A stretch of 64,000 nucleotides of DNA from an uncultured Hyphomonas sp. (GTDB lineage: Bacteria; Pseudomonadota; Alphaproteobacteria; Caulobacterales; Hyphomonadaceae), in the NCBI RefSeq assembly GCF_963677035.1, contig NZ_OY781472.1, forward strand, positions 2,542,001-2,606,000, in the 5' to 3' direction. Below, one piece after another: positions 7,503 through 16,559 of this stretch; position 1 is the first letter of the stretch; every line of letters begins with the position of its first letter. Under the pieces are notes generated by a model. The model searched no databases and was not told where the DNA came from. It saw only the letters and a program-made list of their open reading frames with translations. The translations under genes and the position numbers were made by a program.

Positions 7503-8782
7503 CGCCTGATCCATCCGGTGACGGGGAAAACCCGGCGCCACAGACACATCGCCTCGGGCGGCGGGACCTGATCCTGCTGACCCTGGCGGGGGCTGTGGTG
7601 ACGGCGAACGCCTATTACATTCATCCGATCATTGCGCTTGTGGCCAAGGATTTTGGCGTCACGCCGTCCGAGATCGGGCTGGTGCCGGCGCTGAACCAGA
7701 TTGCGCTGGCGCTGGGCATCCTGCTGTTGCTGCCGCTCGGCGACCGGGTTTCGAACCGCAAGCTGGCGACGATCTTTGCGACCGGGCAGCTGGCCGGGCT
7801 GGTCGTGATGGCTTTGGCGACAAAGTTCTGGATATTTGTTGCCGGGTCCACCTTCCTGGGGTTCTCGACCATCACGCCTTACCTCCTGCCGGCCTATGCA
7901 TCCAAACGGGTGGCGCCGGAACGGTTGGGGCAGGTGACGGCGACCCTGACGACGGGCGTGATCGGCGGCATCCTGCTGGCGCGTGTCGGGGCAGGCTGGG
8001 TCGGCGAGCATCTTGGCTGGCGAACGGTCTATTTCATCGCCGCGTCGGTCATGGCGGCGGTCACGCTCATGTTGCCGCGGATCATGGACGAGCGCGAAAG
8101 AGTAGAGACGGACGCGCCAAAGCACACCTATGCCGGTCTGGTCCTGTCGGTATTCCCGATCATCCGGAAGCACCCGGAAGTGCTTTTATCGGGCACAATT
8201 CAGGGGCTGGGCTTCGGGATATTCCTGTCCGTCTGGCTGGGCCTTGGCCTGTACCTGACCAGCCCGGCCATGGGCTATGGTGCCGATACGGTGGGCTATC
8301 TTGCGGCGGTGTCGCTGCTGAACCTGCTGACCACGCCGTTCCTGGGGGCTATTGCCGACCGGGTGGGACCGCGCAAGGCGCGGGTGTTCGTTTCCATGAT
8401 CCAGTTCTGCGCGGTCTGCCTGCTGGGCCTGCTTGGCCACAGCCTGTGGCTGCTGCTGATCCCGATCATGATGATGAACGTCGTCGGGCCGTTGATCGAC
8501 ATCACCGGGCGGATGACCTTCCTCAGCCTGCCGGCAGACGTGCGCACCCGCCTGATGACGGTCTACATCGTGCTGATGTTCATCGGCGGCGGGCTGGCCA
8601 GCTGGGGCGCGACCTTTGCCTATGAACATGCCGGCTGGCACGGCACGACCACACTGACGCTCTGCCTGTCTGCCCTGTTGATGACGCTGTCTTTCCTTGG
8701 CTGGTGGTTCGGACCGGAGCGCCGCGGAAGGGTGACGCGCGGCCATGAAAATGGCAAACTTCAAGAAAAGGAAACACTATGA
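7499..8782 (+). CDS. MFS transporter
   Basis: A 427-residue major facilitator with about 12 predicted transmembrane helices. The loop 2-3 motif appears as LGDRVSNRK and its second-half repeat as IADRVGPRK. It is probably a DHA1-type exporter or importer of a small organic compound, but nothing in the sequence names the substrate. The start is GTG at 7499, overlapping the stop of the kinase-like gene. Its own stop overlaps the ATG of the hotdog gene by 4 bases. The tight coupling suggests substrate handling together with those neighbours. Confidence 0.9.
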   Translation: MTPDPSGDGENPAPQTHRLGRRDLILLTLAGAVVTANAYYIHPIIALVAKDFGVTPSEIGLVPALNQIALALGILLLLPLGDRVSNRKLATIFATGQLAGLVVMALATKFWIFVAGSTFLGFSTITPYLLPAYASKRVAPERLGQVTATLTTGVIGGILLARVGAGWVGEHLGWRTVYFIAASVMAAVTLMLPRIMDERERVETDAPKHTYAGLVLSVFPIIRKHPEVLLSGTIQGLGFGIFLSVWLGLGLYLTSPAMGYGADTVGYLAAVSLLNLLTTPFLGAIADRVGPRKARVFVSMIQFCAVCLLGLLGHSLWLLLIPIMMMNVVGPLIDITGRMTFLSLPADVRTRLMTVYIVLMFIGGGLASWGATFAYEHAGWHGTTTLTLCLSALLMTLSFLGWWFGPERRGRVTRGHENGKLQEKETL

Positions 8783-9690
8783 CCGAGACGATCAAGGGGC
8801 CGCTGCGCGCGCCCGTGCAAATGCTGCAGGAACAATCTTATGACGGGCACAAGAGCCTGCATGATGACAGCGAAGCCGAACGCCTCGGCATCAAGGCGGG
8901 CCCCATCGAAGGCCCGACGCATTTTTCGCAATTCGTGCCCTACCTGGCTGACATCTGGGGCAATGACTGGTTCGAGCGCGGCTGCTTCTCCAGCCACTTC
9001 CTGAACATGGTGTTCGAGGGCGAGAAGGTACGCGTCGAGGTCGACCGGCCTGCGCCCGGCGAGACCCGCACGATGTGCCGCGCATTCAAGGAAGATGGCA
9101 CGCCTGTTCTGGAGGCAAGTGCCTCCATCGGCCCGGATCATGGTGAAACGCTGCTGGAAGGCCGGATGAAGAAGCTACGCCCTGCGGCGGGACTGGTCAT
9201 CCTGGAAGACATGAAAGTTGGCATGACCGGGATTGCGGACGAAACCGTGACCATGGGTATGGACCAGAATATGGGCAGCCTTTATCCCTTCTCGCTGGCG
9301 GATAAGCTGAAAGTCATCACCGAGCCGATGGACGTTTACGCCGACGCGTCCGCTGGCCCGTGGGGCAAGCCGATTGTGCCGCTGGAGATGGTCAGTGTGC
9401 TGGGCAATTATTCCAGCCGTACGGCAAAGTTCCCGGTGAAGCAGCCGGCGATCGGCCTGTTTGCAGACCTTGAAGTGCGCATGGTGAAAGGGCCGCTGCT
9501 GGTGGGAGAGACCTATATCCTGCGCCGCGAAGTGGTCGCCCTGTCGGAAAGCCGCCGCGTGGAGAATTACTGGATCCGGACGAAATTCTACGACCAGACT
9601 GGCAATACGCAGGTTGCGGAAATGCTTCTCAATCACGGCGTGCTGAAGGCCAGCTACCCGGCTTACCCCGCTGACAAGCTGCCGGCCTGA
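8779..9690 (+). CDS. Double-hotdog-like protein of unknown substrate
   Basis: A 303-residue protein resembling MaoC/hotdog dehydratase-thioesterase folds in duplicate. It has an N-terminal segment with AGPIEGPTHFSQFVP and FFSSHFLN-like hydrophobic helices followed by strands, and a second half with VPLEMVSVLGNYSS and ETYILRREVVALSESRRVENYW. No (R)-hydratase D-x(4)-H signature is obvious, so the activity is unclear. The position between an MFS carrier and a DUF4262 gene, in a run with a phosphotransferase, suggests handling of an acyl-CoA-linked compound. The ATG overlaps the previous stop. Confidence 0.65.
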   Translation: MTETIKGPLRAPVQMLQEQSYDGHKSLHDDSEAERLGIKAGPIEGPTHFSQFVPYLADIWGNDWFERGCFSSHFLNMVFEGEKVRVEVDRPAPGETRTMCRAFKEDGTPVLEASASIGPDHGETLLEGRMKKLRPAAGLVILEDMKVGMTGIADETVTMGMDQNMGSLYPFSLADKLKVITEPMDVYADASAGPWGKPIVPLEMVSVLGNYSSRTAKFPVKQPAIGLFADLEVRMVKGPLLVGETYILRREVVALSESRRVENYWIRTKFYDQTGNTQVAEMLLNHGVLKASYPAYPADKLPA

Positions 9691-9700
9691 GGAGAGCAGG

Positions 9701-10195
9701 ATGGCACTGTCCCCCCAATTGCAGCCCATAGCAGACCGTGTCGATCGTGACGGCTGGGCGATGGTGTCTGTCCAGAAGGATCCGGCGGATCCGGAGTCCC
9801 GGCTGCTGTTCACCGTAACGGTCGGGATGCAGGAGAAATACGGGCTGCCGGAACTCGTCCTGTTCGGTCTGAACAAGACGATGGCGGATGGCATGATCCA
9901 CAATGTCGCCGCCCGGCTGGTGAAAGAGAAGGCCTGGACGGGCCAGCCTCTGCGTATGGATGGCGTGCTTGAGGGCGAAGAGGTCGAGCTTCGCCCGGTG
10001 CATGACGAACATCTGGGAGATGTCGGTGCCATCAACATCATGATCCGCCGCGAAACCGGGAGTCCACCGCTTGCGGGGATGATCCAGGTTTTCTGGGCGG
10101 GCGATGATGGCCGGTTTCCCTGGGATCCGGAGAGCACGGACGCATTCCGCGACCAGCCGCGGCTCGACATGTCCTGGGAAAAAGACAAGGGATGA
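9701..10195 (+). CDS. DUF4262 domain protein
   Basis: A 164-residue cytosolic protein with the DUF4262 pattern: LFTVTVGMQEKYGLPELVLFGL near residue 40 and GRFPWDPES near the end. No enzymatic function is established for the family. Ribosome site GGAG lies upstream of ATG 9701. Its TGA overlaps the ATG of the crotonase remnant that follows, so a coupled enoyl-CoA hydratase gene originally lay downstream. Confidence 0.85.
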   Translation: MALSPQLQPIADRVDRDGWAMVSVQKDPADPESRLLFTVTVGMQEKYGLPELVLFGLNKTMADGMIHNVAARLVKEKAWTGQPLRMDGVLEGEEVELRPVHDEHLGDVGAINIMIRRETGSPPLAGMIQVFWAGDDGRFPWDPESTDAFRDQPRLDMSWEKDKG

Positions 10196-10278
10196 GCGGG
10201 TTCGAGACCATTCTCTACGCCACGCAGGACGGTTATGCGCGCATCATGCTGAACCGCCCGGAAAAGCTGAACGCCTGA
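10192..10278 (+). pseudogene. Truncated enoyl-CoA hydratase (first 28 residues only)
   Basis: A 28-codon ORF that opens with an ATGA overlap to the DUF4262 gene. It ends in YARIMLNRPEKLNA, the conserved N-terminal strand and loop of crotonase-family enzymes (compare ILTLNRPDKLNA in the intact copy at 16556-17314). A stop codon follows exactly where the family normally continues, and the amidohydrolase ATG begins at the very next base. The remaining about 230 residues are absent from the window downstream. This looks like the scar of a deletion or replacement that joined two unrelated genes. Confidence 0.7.
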
Positions 10279-11586
10279 ATGAAAGCGACGACAATGCAGA
10301 CAAAGTTGATGAAACTGGTAACCGGTGCAGCGGTTGCAATGACCATGGCCGGAGCGGCTGCCGCGCAGGACGCGGTCATCCATGCAGGCTATTTGCTCGC
10401 CAAGCCGGGCGATGGATATCTCCGCAAGCAGACGGTTGTTGTTGAGGATGGCCGGATCGTGTCGGTTGAGGCTGGCTACAAGCCGGGCCCCAAGGGCGTG
10501 CCCGTGATCGATCTGCGCAATGCCTATGTGTTGCCGGGGCTGATCGACAGCCACGTCCATATCACCGGCGAATCCGGCCCGGGCGAACGCATCAAAACGT
10601 TTGAAGAGACAACGGTTGATCAGGCGTTTGACGGCGCAGGCTATGCGCACAAGACGTTGCTGGCCGGCTTCACCACCGTGCAGGATGTTGGCGGGTCGAA
10701 CGATGCTGTGTTCGGTTTGCGCGACGCAATTGCCAAGGGGCTGGTGCCCGGTCCGCGCATGCGGGCGGCGGGGCAGGCCGTATCGGTCACCGGCGGTCAT
10801 GGTGATATCAACGGGTACGCCCCGGACGTCATGGCGCTGTTTACCGGTAAGAACATCTGCAATGGTGCAGATGACTGCCGCCGGGCGGTGCGCCAGCAGG
10901 TGAAAGAAGGCGCCGATGTCATCAAGATCACCGCAACGGGCGGTGTGCTGTCCAACACGAAGGCCGGTCTTGAACAGCAATTCACCGATGAGGAGCTGGA
11001 AGCCATCGTTGAGACCGCTCATTCCATGGGCCGCCAGGTAACGGCGCATGCCCATGGTAAGGTCGGCATCGAATCCGCTTTGCGGGCCGGTATCGATTCC
11101 ATCGAGCACGGCACCTATACCGACGATGAGACCATCGCCCTGTTCAGGGAACACAATGCCACTCTGGTGCCGACCGTTCTGGCCGGTTCCACGGTCACGG
11201 GCTGGGTGGACGAGCCATGGCTGCCGGCAGCAAGCCGTGCGAAGGCGGCCATTGTCGGCCCATTGATGCAGGACATGCTGCGCCGCGCCCATGAGGGCGG
11301 TGTGACGGTCGCCTTCGGCACCGATACCGGTGTGTCGAAGCATGGCGACAATGCGCAGGAATTTGCCCTCATGGTTGGCGCAGGTTTCTCGCCGGAAGAA
11401 GCGATCCGGTCTGCCACGGTCGTCGCGTCCGAACATGTCGAGATGGATGCCGACATCGGCACGATCGAGCCGGGCAAATATGCCGACATCATCGCTGTGA
11501 CGGCTGACCCGCTGAAGGACATTACCGAGCTGGAAGACGTCGATTTCGTGATGAAGGGCGGCGTCGTCTACAAGGACGAGAACTGA
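10279..11586 (+). CDS. Secreted amidohydrolase (imidazolonepropionase/prolidase-like)
   Basis: A 435-residue TIM-barrel metal hydrolase. Metal ligands are visible in order: DSHVHITG, the lysine region VIKITATGG, TAHAHGKVG, SIEHGTYTD and the catalytic aspartate in FGTDTGVSKHG. An N-terminal signal peptide (LVTGAAVAMTMAGAAAAQ) predicts periplasmic export, as for the Xaa-Pro/amide-hydrolysing subgroup. An alternative start MQTKLMK at 10294 gives a more usual signal peptide. The gene starts directly after the crotonase remnant and has no good ribosome site of its own, so it may rely on coupled translation. Confidence 0.88.
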   Translation: MKATTMQTKLMKLVTGAAVAMTMAGAAAAQDAVIHAGYLLAKPGDGYLRKQTVVVEDGRIVSVEAGYKPGPKGVPVIDLRNAYVLPGLIDSHVHITGESGPGERIKTFEETTVDQAFDGAGYAHKTLLAGFTTVQDVGGSNDAVFGLRDAIAKGLVPGPRMRAAGQAVSVTGGHGDINGYAPDVMALFTGKNICNGADDCRRAVRQQVKEGADVIKITATGGVLSNTKAGLEQQFTDEELEAIVETAHSMGRQVTAHAHGKVGIESALRAGIDSIEHGTYTDDETIALFREHNATLVPTVLAGSTVTGWVDEPWLPAASRAKAAIVGPLMQDMLRRAHEGGVTVAFGTDTGVSKHGDNAQEFALMVGAGFSPEEAIRSATVVASEHVEMDADIGTIEPGKYADIIAVTADPLKDITELEDVDFVMKGGVVYKDEN

Positions 11587-11738
11587 CCGCGTGTTCCGGC
11601 GGCGCCTCGCCCGGCCCGCGAAGGGTTTTGACAAGGCGGGGCGAACGCCGGATGCTGTGCAGCGATCGTGGGCGAACCGGCCCGGATCATGCATGGACTG
11701 TGGGAAGCACGGTTTCTGAAGGCATAAGGATAGACAAG

Positions 11739-12611
11739 ATGGCTCTGGCAACGCGTATGGTTACTGGCGCTGCGGCAGCCCTCGCACTGGCCGCCTGTTC
11801 GGGGCAGGACAGTGCTCCGGGCGTTCAGAAAACGGCCGCTACAGCCGAAGCGGACTGTGTTCCGATTTCTGACGGCACTTATCAGGTGCGGGATGGCAAG
11901 ATCCTCGTCACGCGGGCGGATGCCTCGTCTCCTTCTGAACCCGCCCCGGTTCTGGATGTGGCCGGCGAACCGGTCGGCTGGGCGGCGAAACTGGAACGGA
12001 CGTTCGCAAACACCTCCTATCCCTGGCTTGGCCTGCAGGTGCGCGACGGTGTTGCCGCTGTTGTCGGAATGGCGCCGGGACTGGCTGCCCGGGATGCCAG
12101 CTTCCTGACGGCAAAAGGTGCCATCGAGAACGATCCGGAAGGGTCTCAGAAGGTCAACCTGATTGTAGACGCAATGGCTGTCGCAGGGCGTGAGGACACG
12201 CTGGGCGCGGGGCTGACACGCCTCATGAACAGTGACCTGACGCTGAACGATTGCCAGGACGCGTTCAATCAGACCCTGCGTGTCGACGACATCGATTTCC
12301 CCGTGAACATGGCTGAGCTGAACGCCGCGGAGCTGCCGGTGGCCGACACGGTGACAGGCATCGCCCGGCTGTGTTCCGCCTATAATATCGAGATTGCCGA
12401 GCATACGGACTCCCGCGGGTCCGACAGCTACAACCTCCAGCTCTCGCGCCAGCGGGCAAACGCCATCCGCGACTATATGATCGAACGTGGCGTGGATGAG
12501 GGTGTGCTGACAGCGAAAGGCTATGGCGAATCCCGGCCGGTCGACAGCGGCAATTCCCCGGAGGCCCGTGATCGGAATGAGCGGACAGAGTTTATCGTTT
12601 CCGCACGCTGA
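11739..12611 (+). CDS. OmpA-family lipoprotein
   Basis: A 290-residue envelope protein. ATG 11739 is preceded by AAGGA and gives a lipoprotein signal ending LALAAC at about residue 20. The C-terminal peptidoglycan-binding OmpA domain is clear: AEHTDSRGSDSYNLQLSRQR and GYGESRPVDSGNSPEARDRN. The middle region may hold BON-like repeats. It probably tethers the outer membrane to the wall. A TTGACA at 11628-11633 in the 150-bp upstream gap could be a -35 box. Confidence 0.88.
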   Translation: MALATRMVTGAAAALALAACSGQDSAPGVQKTAATAEADCVPISDGTYQVRDGKILVTRADASSPSEPAPVLDVAGEPVGWAAKLERTFANTSYPWLGLQVRDGVAAVVGMAPGLAARDASFLTAKGAIENDPEGSQKVNLIVDAMAVAGREDTLGAGLTRLMNSDLTLNDCQDAFNQTLRVDDIDFPVNMAELNAAELPVADTVTGIARLCSAYNIEIAEHTDSRGSDSYNLQLSRQRANAIRDYMIERGVDEGVLTAKGYGESRPVDSGNSPEARDRNERTEFIVSAR

Positions 12612-12878
12612 GCGGTGTTGCGGCGGCGGGTTTTCTCATTCCCTTCATTGACTGTTCATACAAAGCGGGCCATGTGGCCAGTGTCGAAGCGCTGTAACGG
12701 GCGCATGGAGCAGGCAGCGTGAAACGTGCAGCGGGTCTTCCCGCCGCGACCGGCCAGTTCCTTCAGGCATTCAATCAATGCCGTTGCCCCTGATCGCGCG
12801 GGGCTTCCACAAAATTTAACCCTTCAGGGCTGGCAGCGCGCAGGCATGCCGCGCGCCCGCTCGAATGAAAGACTATAC

Positions 12879-14225
12879 ATGACCAAGTTTTCAGACCTCG
12901 GCCTGAACCCGCTGTTGATGCGGGCCATTGCGGAAGAAGGCTACGAAACGCCGACTCCGATTCAGGCACAGGCCATTCCGCTGTTGCTGGAAGACAAGGA
13001 CCTTCTGGGCATCGCGCAGACCGGGACAGGCAAGACGGCCGCCTTTGCGCTGCCCACACTCGACTTCATGCTGGAATATCCGCAGAAACGCCGGGCACGG
13101 AGCGCACGCGTTCTGGTGCTCGCGCCGACCCGCGAACTCGCCAGCCAGATCGCCGAAAGCTTCCGCACTTATTCCCGCCATATGGACTGCAACGTGCAGA
13201 CCGTGTTCGGTGGTGTGAACATCAACACCCAGCGCCGTGCGTTGCAGGGCGGTGCGGATGTGCTGGTGGCAACGCCGGGCCGTCTGCTTGACCTCGTCGG
13301 CCAGAAGGCTGTGAGCCTCAAGGAAGTCGAAGTCCTCATCCTCGACGAAGCCGATCAGATGCTGGACATGGGCTTCATCCATGACCTGAAAAAGATCGTG
13401 GCGCAGGTGCCGAAAGATCGCCAGACGCTGCTGTTCTCTGCAACCATGCCGAAGCTTATCTCTGACCTTGCCCAGCAATTCCTGGACAAGCCGGAGCGGG
13501 TGTCTGTGACACCGCAATCGACTACGGCAGAGCGTGTGGACCAGGGCGTCTACCACGTGTCCAACAATGACAAGCTGGATCTCCTGTTTGACGTTCTGAA
13601 CAATCCGGAGATTGATCGCGCTCTCGTCTTTACACGGACGAAGCATGGCGCCGACAAGGTGGTTCGCAAGCTGCTCGCCAAGGGGCTGGATGCGAAAGCC
13701 ATTCATGGCAACAAGTCCCAGCCGCAACGCCAGAAAGCCCTGGACGCTTTCAAGAACGGCAATTGCAAAGTACTGGTGGCGACAGACATCGCCGCGCGCG
13801 GCATCGACATTGACGGCATCAGTCATGTCGTGAACTTCGAAGTCCCGAATGTGTCTGAGCAATATGTGCACCGCATCGGCCGGACGGCCCGGGCTGGCCG
13901 CACAGGGCTCGCCATGTCCTTTGTCGCGGAAGATGAACGCTATTATCTGCGCGATATCGAGAAGACGATCGGCATGCAGATCGATGTGCTCAAGGCACCG
14001 GCAGATTCCAAGGTCGACCTGTTGCCGACCCCGGATCCGAACGAACGTCTCTTCAAGCCGAAAGGTCCGGCACGTGGCACCGGTGGCCGCACTGGCCAGC
14101 GTCGCCCGCAGGGCGGTTCGCGTCCGCAAGGCAAGCCAAAGGCGCATGCCGCAGGCAATGGTGGCAAGCAGGGGGGCCGTAGCCGCGGCGGGAAGAAGCG
14201 CAAGCTGGAAGGCGCGCGCGGCTAG
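12879..14225 (+). CDS. rhlE: DEAD-box RNA helicase, RhlE type
   Basis: A 448-residue ATP-dependent RNA helicase. In order: Q motif with TPTPIQAQAIP, motif I AQTGTGKT, Ia PTRELASQ, Ib TPGRLLD, II DEAD (ILDEADQMLD), III SAT (FSATMP), IV LVFTRTKHGA, V VATDIAARGIDI and VI HRIGRTARAG. The C-terminal tail of about 70 residues is Gly/Arg/Lys-rich and likely binds RNA. The start MTKFSDLGL is chosen over an upstream in-frame ATG. The 5' gap of 267 bp (12612-12878) holds no gene and may be a long leader. It converges with the CoA-hydrolase-like gene and overlaps it by 4 bases. Confidence 0.92.
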   Translation: MTKFSDLGLNPLLMRAIAEEGYETPTPIQAQAIPLLLEDKDLLGIAQTGTGKTAAFALPTLDFMLEYPQKRRARSARVLVLAPTRELASQIAESFRTYSRHMDCNVQTVFGGVNINTQRRALQGGADVLVATPGRLLDLVGQKAVSLKEVEVLILDEADQMLDMGFIHDLKKIVAQVPKDRQTLLFSATMPKLISDLAQQFLDKPERVSVTPQSTTAERVDQGVYHVSNNDKLDLLFDVLNNPEIDRALVFTRTKHGADKVVRKLLAKGLDAKAIHGNKSQPQRQKALDAFKNGNCKVLVATDIAARGIDIDGISHVVNFEVPNVSEQYVHRIGRTARAGRTGLAMSFVAEDERYYLRDIEKTIGMQIDVLKAPADSKVDLLPTPDPNERLFKPKGPARGTGGRTGQRRPQGGSRPQGKPKAHAAGNGGKQGGRSRGGKKRKLEGARG

Positions 14226-15481
14226 AGACTGGCGCGCAACTTCGCCCACTGATTTGCAAGATTATCCCGAAAGGCTGGCGCGGCAATCGCGATCAGCCTT
14301 TCGGCGCGTTGCTCGATATCCGCACTTGCCAGGTCGGCCACGCCATACTCCGTCACGACACAGCCCGCTTCGGCGCGGCTGAGCGTAACGGCGGGGGAGG
14401 CCAGCTGAACCACGATGCGGGAAACGCTGCCGCCACGGGCCGTTGCGGGCAGGGCGATGATGCTGCGTCCGCCCGCTGACAGCTGGGCCCCGCGTACAAA
14501 ATTGCCGAGCCCTCCGGTCGAGGCGACCTGACGTCCCTTCACCCATTCCGAATTCAGCTGTCCAAACAGGTCGACCTCCACGCCGCCATTGATTGCGGCG
14601 AAGCGCGGGATCGCGGCCAGCACCGGCACCGAATGGGTGATGCTGACAGGCTGGAAACTGAATCTCGGATCGGCCCCCACAGCGTCATAAAGCGGCGGCG
14701 TGCCAATGGCCGTGCCGGTCAGGATAGATCCCGGTTCCGGCCCGATGGCTCCTGCGGTCATAGCGCCAAGTGCGGCGTCGGTGATCATGCCTGTATGAAT
14801 GCGGATGTTGCGATGGTGCGCCGCGGCAGCCATGGCGATCTGCTGCACACTTCCGATACCCGACTGCACCGTGAATCCATCCCCCAGCAAGGTGGCGGTA
14901 TGGGCGGCGATGGCCGTGGCCTCCTCGGACAGAGGCGGGTCGGGCAGCGTGATCAGTGGCGCGGCGTCTTCAATAACGTCCGAGAAAGCCGAAAGGGGCA
15001 GGCGCGGTGCATCGGCTGGAATGGGCAAGTCCGGCCGGATGACCGCAATCAGGCGGACATTCTTACGGCCCGTCACGGCAGGCGACATGTCTGTTCCCAG
15101 GCTGAGGGAGACATTGCTGCCTTTATCAGGTGCTGACACGGGGATGAACGCGGCATCCAGCGGAACGCTCTTCAGCCATTCGAAGGCTGTGGAATAATGC
15201 ATCGGGTGCAGGCGATAGCGCCCGGCTTCGAAACTCTTACGGTATTCGGAATAGAGAAATGTTCCCTCGGCAGACGCGCCGGAATGAAACTCTGTCCACG
15301 CCGTCCGGTTGATGCCCGGCAGCCAGTGGCCAATGAAGGTGGCACCATCGGCAAGGTCCGGCGTCTCACGAAGGGCGCTGGCCAGACAAGCCGGCTCAGC
15401 GGGGCCGCCGGGGATATAAATGCGGGGCGTGCCGTCCGCTTTGCCCTTTATGTCGGAAAGCAGATCCTGGAGGCGCGTCAC
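14222..15481 (-). CDS. Acetyl-CoA hydrolase/CoA-transferase family protein lacking the usual Glu
   Basis: A 419-residue protein with the two-domain fold of acetyl-CoA hydrolase/4-hydroxybutyrate CoA-transferase: QSGIGSVQQIAMAA, TGGLGNFVRGAQLS and VTEYGVADL are family blocks. In characterised family-I CoA-transferases a glutamate follows the HT of the HTE-x-x-x-D motif and forms the CoA thioester. Here the segment reads IRIHTGMITDAALG, with Gly231 in its place. The protein may therefore be a distinct subgroup with a different mechanism. It is the last gene of the SDR-P450-crotonase-DUF2855 operon. Confidence 0.82.
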   Translation of the reverse strand: MTRLQDLLSDIKGKADGTPRIYIPGGPAEPACLASALRETPDLADGATFIGHWLPGINRTAWTEFHSGASAEGTFLYSEYRKSFEAGRYRLHPMHYSTAFEWLKSVPLDAAFIPVSAPDKGSNVSLSLGTDMSPAVTGRKNVRLIAVIRPDLPIPADAPRLPLSAFSDVIEDAAPLITLPDPPLSEEATAIAAHTATLLGDGFTVQSGIGSVQQIAMAAAAHHRNIRIHTGMITDAALGAMTAGAIGPEPGSILTGTAIGTPPLYDAVGADPRFSFQPVSITHSVPVLAAIPRFAAINGGVEVDLFGQLNSEWVKGRQVASTGGLGNFVRGAQLSAGGRSIIALPATARGGSVSRIVVQLASPAVTLSRAEAGCVVTEYGVADLASADIEQRAERLIAIAAPAFRDNLANQWAKLRASL

Positions 15482-15488
15482 GCCTGCC

Positions 15489-16559
15489 TCACGGCGTGAG
15501 GATCAGGCCGGACGCCGGGCTTACATCTGCATCGAGAGTCTTCAGCCAGGCGCTCGAAATGGCTTCGCGTCCTTTGGCCTGCTTCGGTTTCACGAATTTG
15601 CGCGAGGCCTTGTAGAAACTGAGAAGCGACTGGCCGAGCTTTGCGTTGAGCGTGCTGGCGCCCAACTGTTTGGTGCGCTCGGCCGCATAGGTCGGGACGA
15701 AGAAGAATTCCGGTTGGGGATCCGGCAGCTGGATCGGGGCGCGGTTGCCTTCCCAGTCGGTGACGCCGATGACCAGGCTGCGGACAAGGCGGTCCTTCAG
15801 GGCATTGTGCACATCTGCCGTCAGCGTGGGGCGGCCAAGGAAGTCAACAAAAGCTGTCAGGCCGCGCGCGTGCAGGCGGTCCACATCAGCGTAGGTGCGC
15901 ACCCGGCCATAAAGCTTGGTAGATTCCACGAATGACTTGTTGCCTTTCGACGTCAGCGCGACAGTGTCGACATTGCCGCGTTGTTTCAGGCAATGCGCCA
16001 GCGCCAGCGCCGTCTTGGACGAGGCCGAGGAAATCACGACCGTTTCGGGAATGTCGTCTCCCGTTTCCATCAGGGAATCGTCGATCATCCATCCGGTGGT
16101 GAACAGCGGGCGGAACAGCATCTGCTGCGCTTCGGACTCTGCGTCATAGGACGGGTCCGCTGCGGTGAAGATATAGGTGTTATAGATCGCGGCCATCGGC
16201 TGGCGGTGCGCGGCGCCATCGATAAAGCTTGCCTTGCCCACTTTCGCGGGCTGCACATCGAAGCGATCCGAGATCGGAAGGTATCCGTAGACGCGCTGGC
16301 CCGCTGTCACGCCTTCTGCCTTGGACTCTTCGACAGTTGCAAAGCCCCAGACCGGGACGCGCCCGAAGGACGGGTCCGATGCCGGGAAAAAGTCCCAGTA
16401 TTTCATGGCATCGCCGAACGTGGCGTAGGTGACATTGTTGGCCGTCAGGGCGAAGGCTTCGACTTTCAGCCGGGCGCAGCCATCGGCCAGCGGTGCCGGC
16501 GGCTGTTCGGCCCAATGAACTTCGCGCAGATCGTCGCGGCGGATGAGAAAATCGCTCAT
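15489..16559 (-). CDS. DUF2855 family protein
   Basis: A 356-residue protein resembling zinc-less medium-chain reductases, with KVEAFALTANNVTYA near residue 35 and a VISSASSKTALALAHCL cofactor-loop region near 180, both diagnostic of DUF2855. Its function is uncharacterised, and reduction of an alpha,beta-unsaturated acyl or ketone intermediate is only a guess. The start overlaps the stop of the crotonase gene by 4 bases, and it lies 7 bases before the CoA-transferase-like gene. Confidence 0.82.
   Translation of the reverse strand: MSDFLIRRDDLREVHWAEQPPAPLADGCARLKVEAFALTANNVTYATFGDAMKYWDFFPASDPSFGRVPVWGFATVEESKAEGVTAGQRVYGYLPISDRFDVQPAKVGKASFIDGAAHRQPMAAIYNTYIFTAADPSYDAESEAQQMLFRPLFTTGWMIDDSLMETGDDIPETVVISSASSKTALALAHCLKQRGNVDTVALTSKGNKSFVESTKLYGRVRTYADVDRLHARGLTAFVDFLGRPTLTADVHNALKDRLVRSLVIGVTDWEGNRAPIQLPDPQPEFFFVPTYAAERTKQLGASTLNAKLGQSLLSFYKASRKFVKPKQAKGREAISSAWLKTLDADVSPASGLILTP

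Noticed and set aside
9175..11751. 858-residue open frame on the minus strand
   Set aside because: Antisense to the hotdog, DUF4262 and amidohydrolase genes. It is His/Arg/Gly-rich with no family motifs, and is typical of GC-rich antisense open frames.
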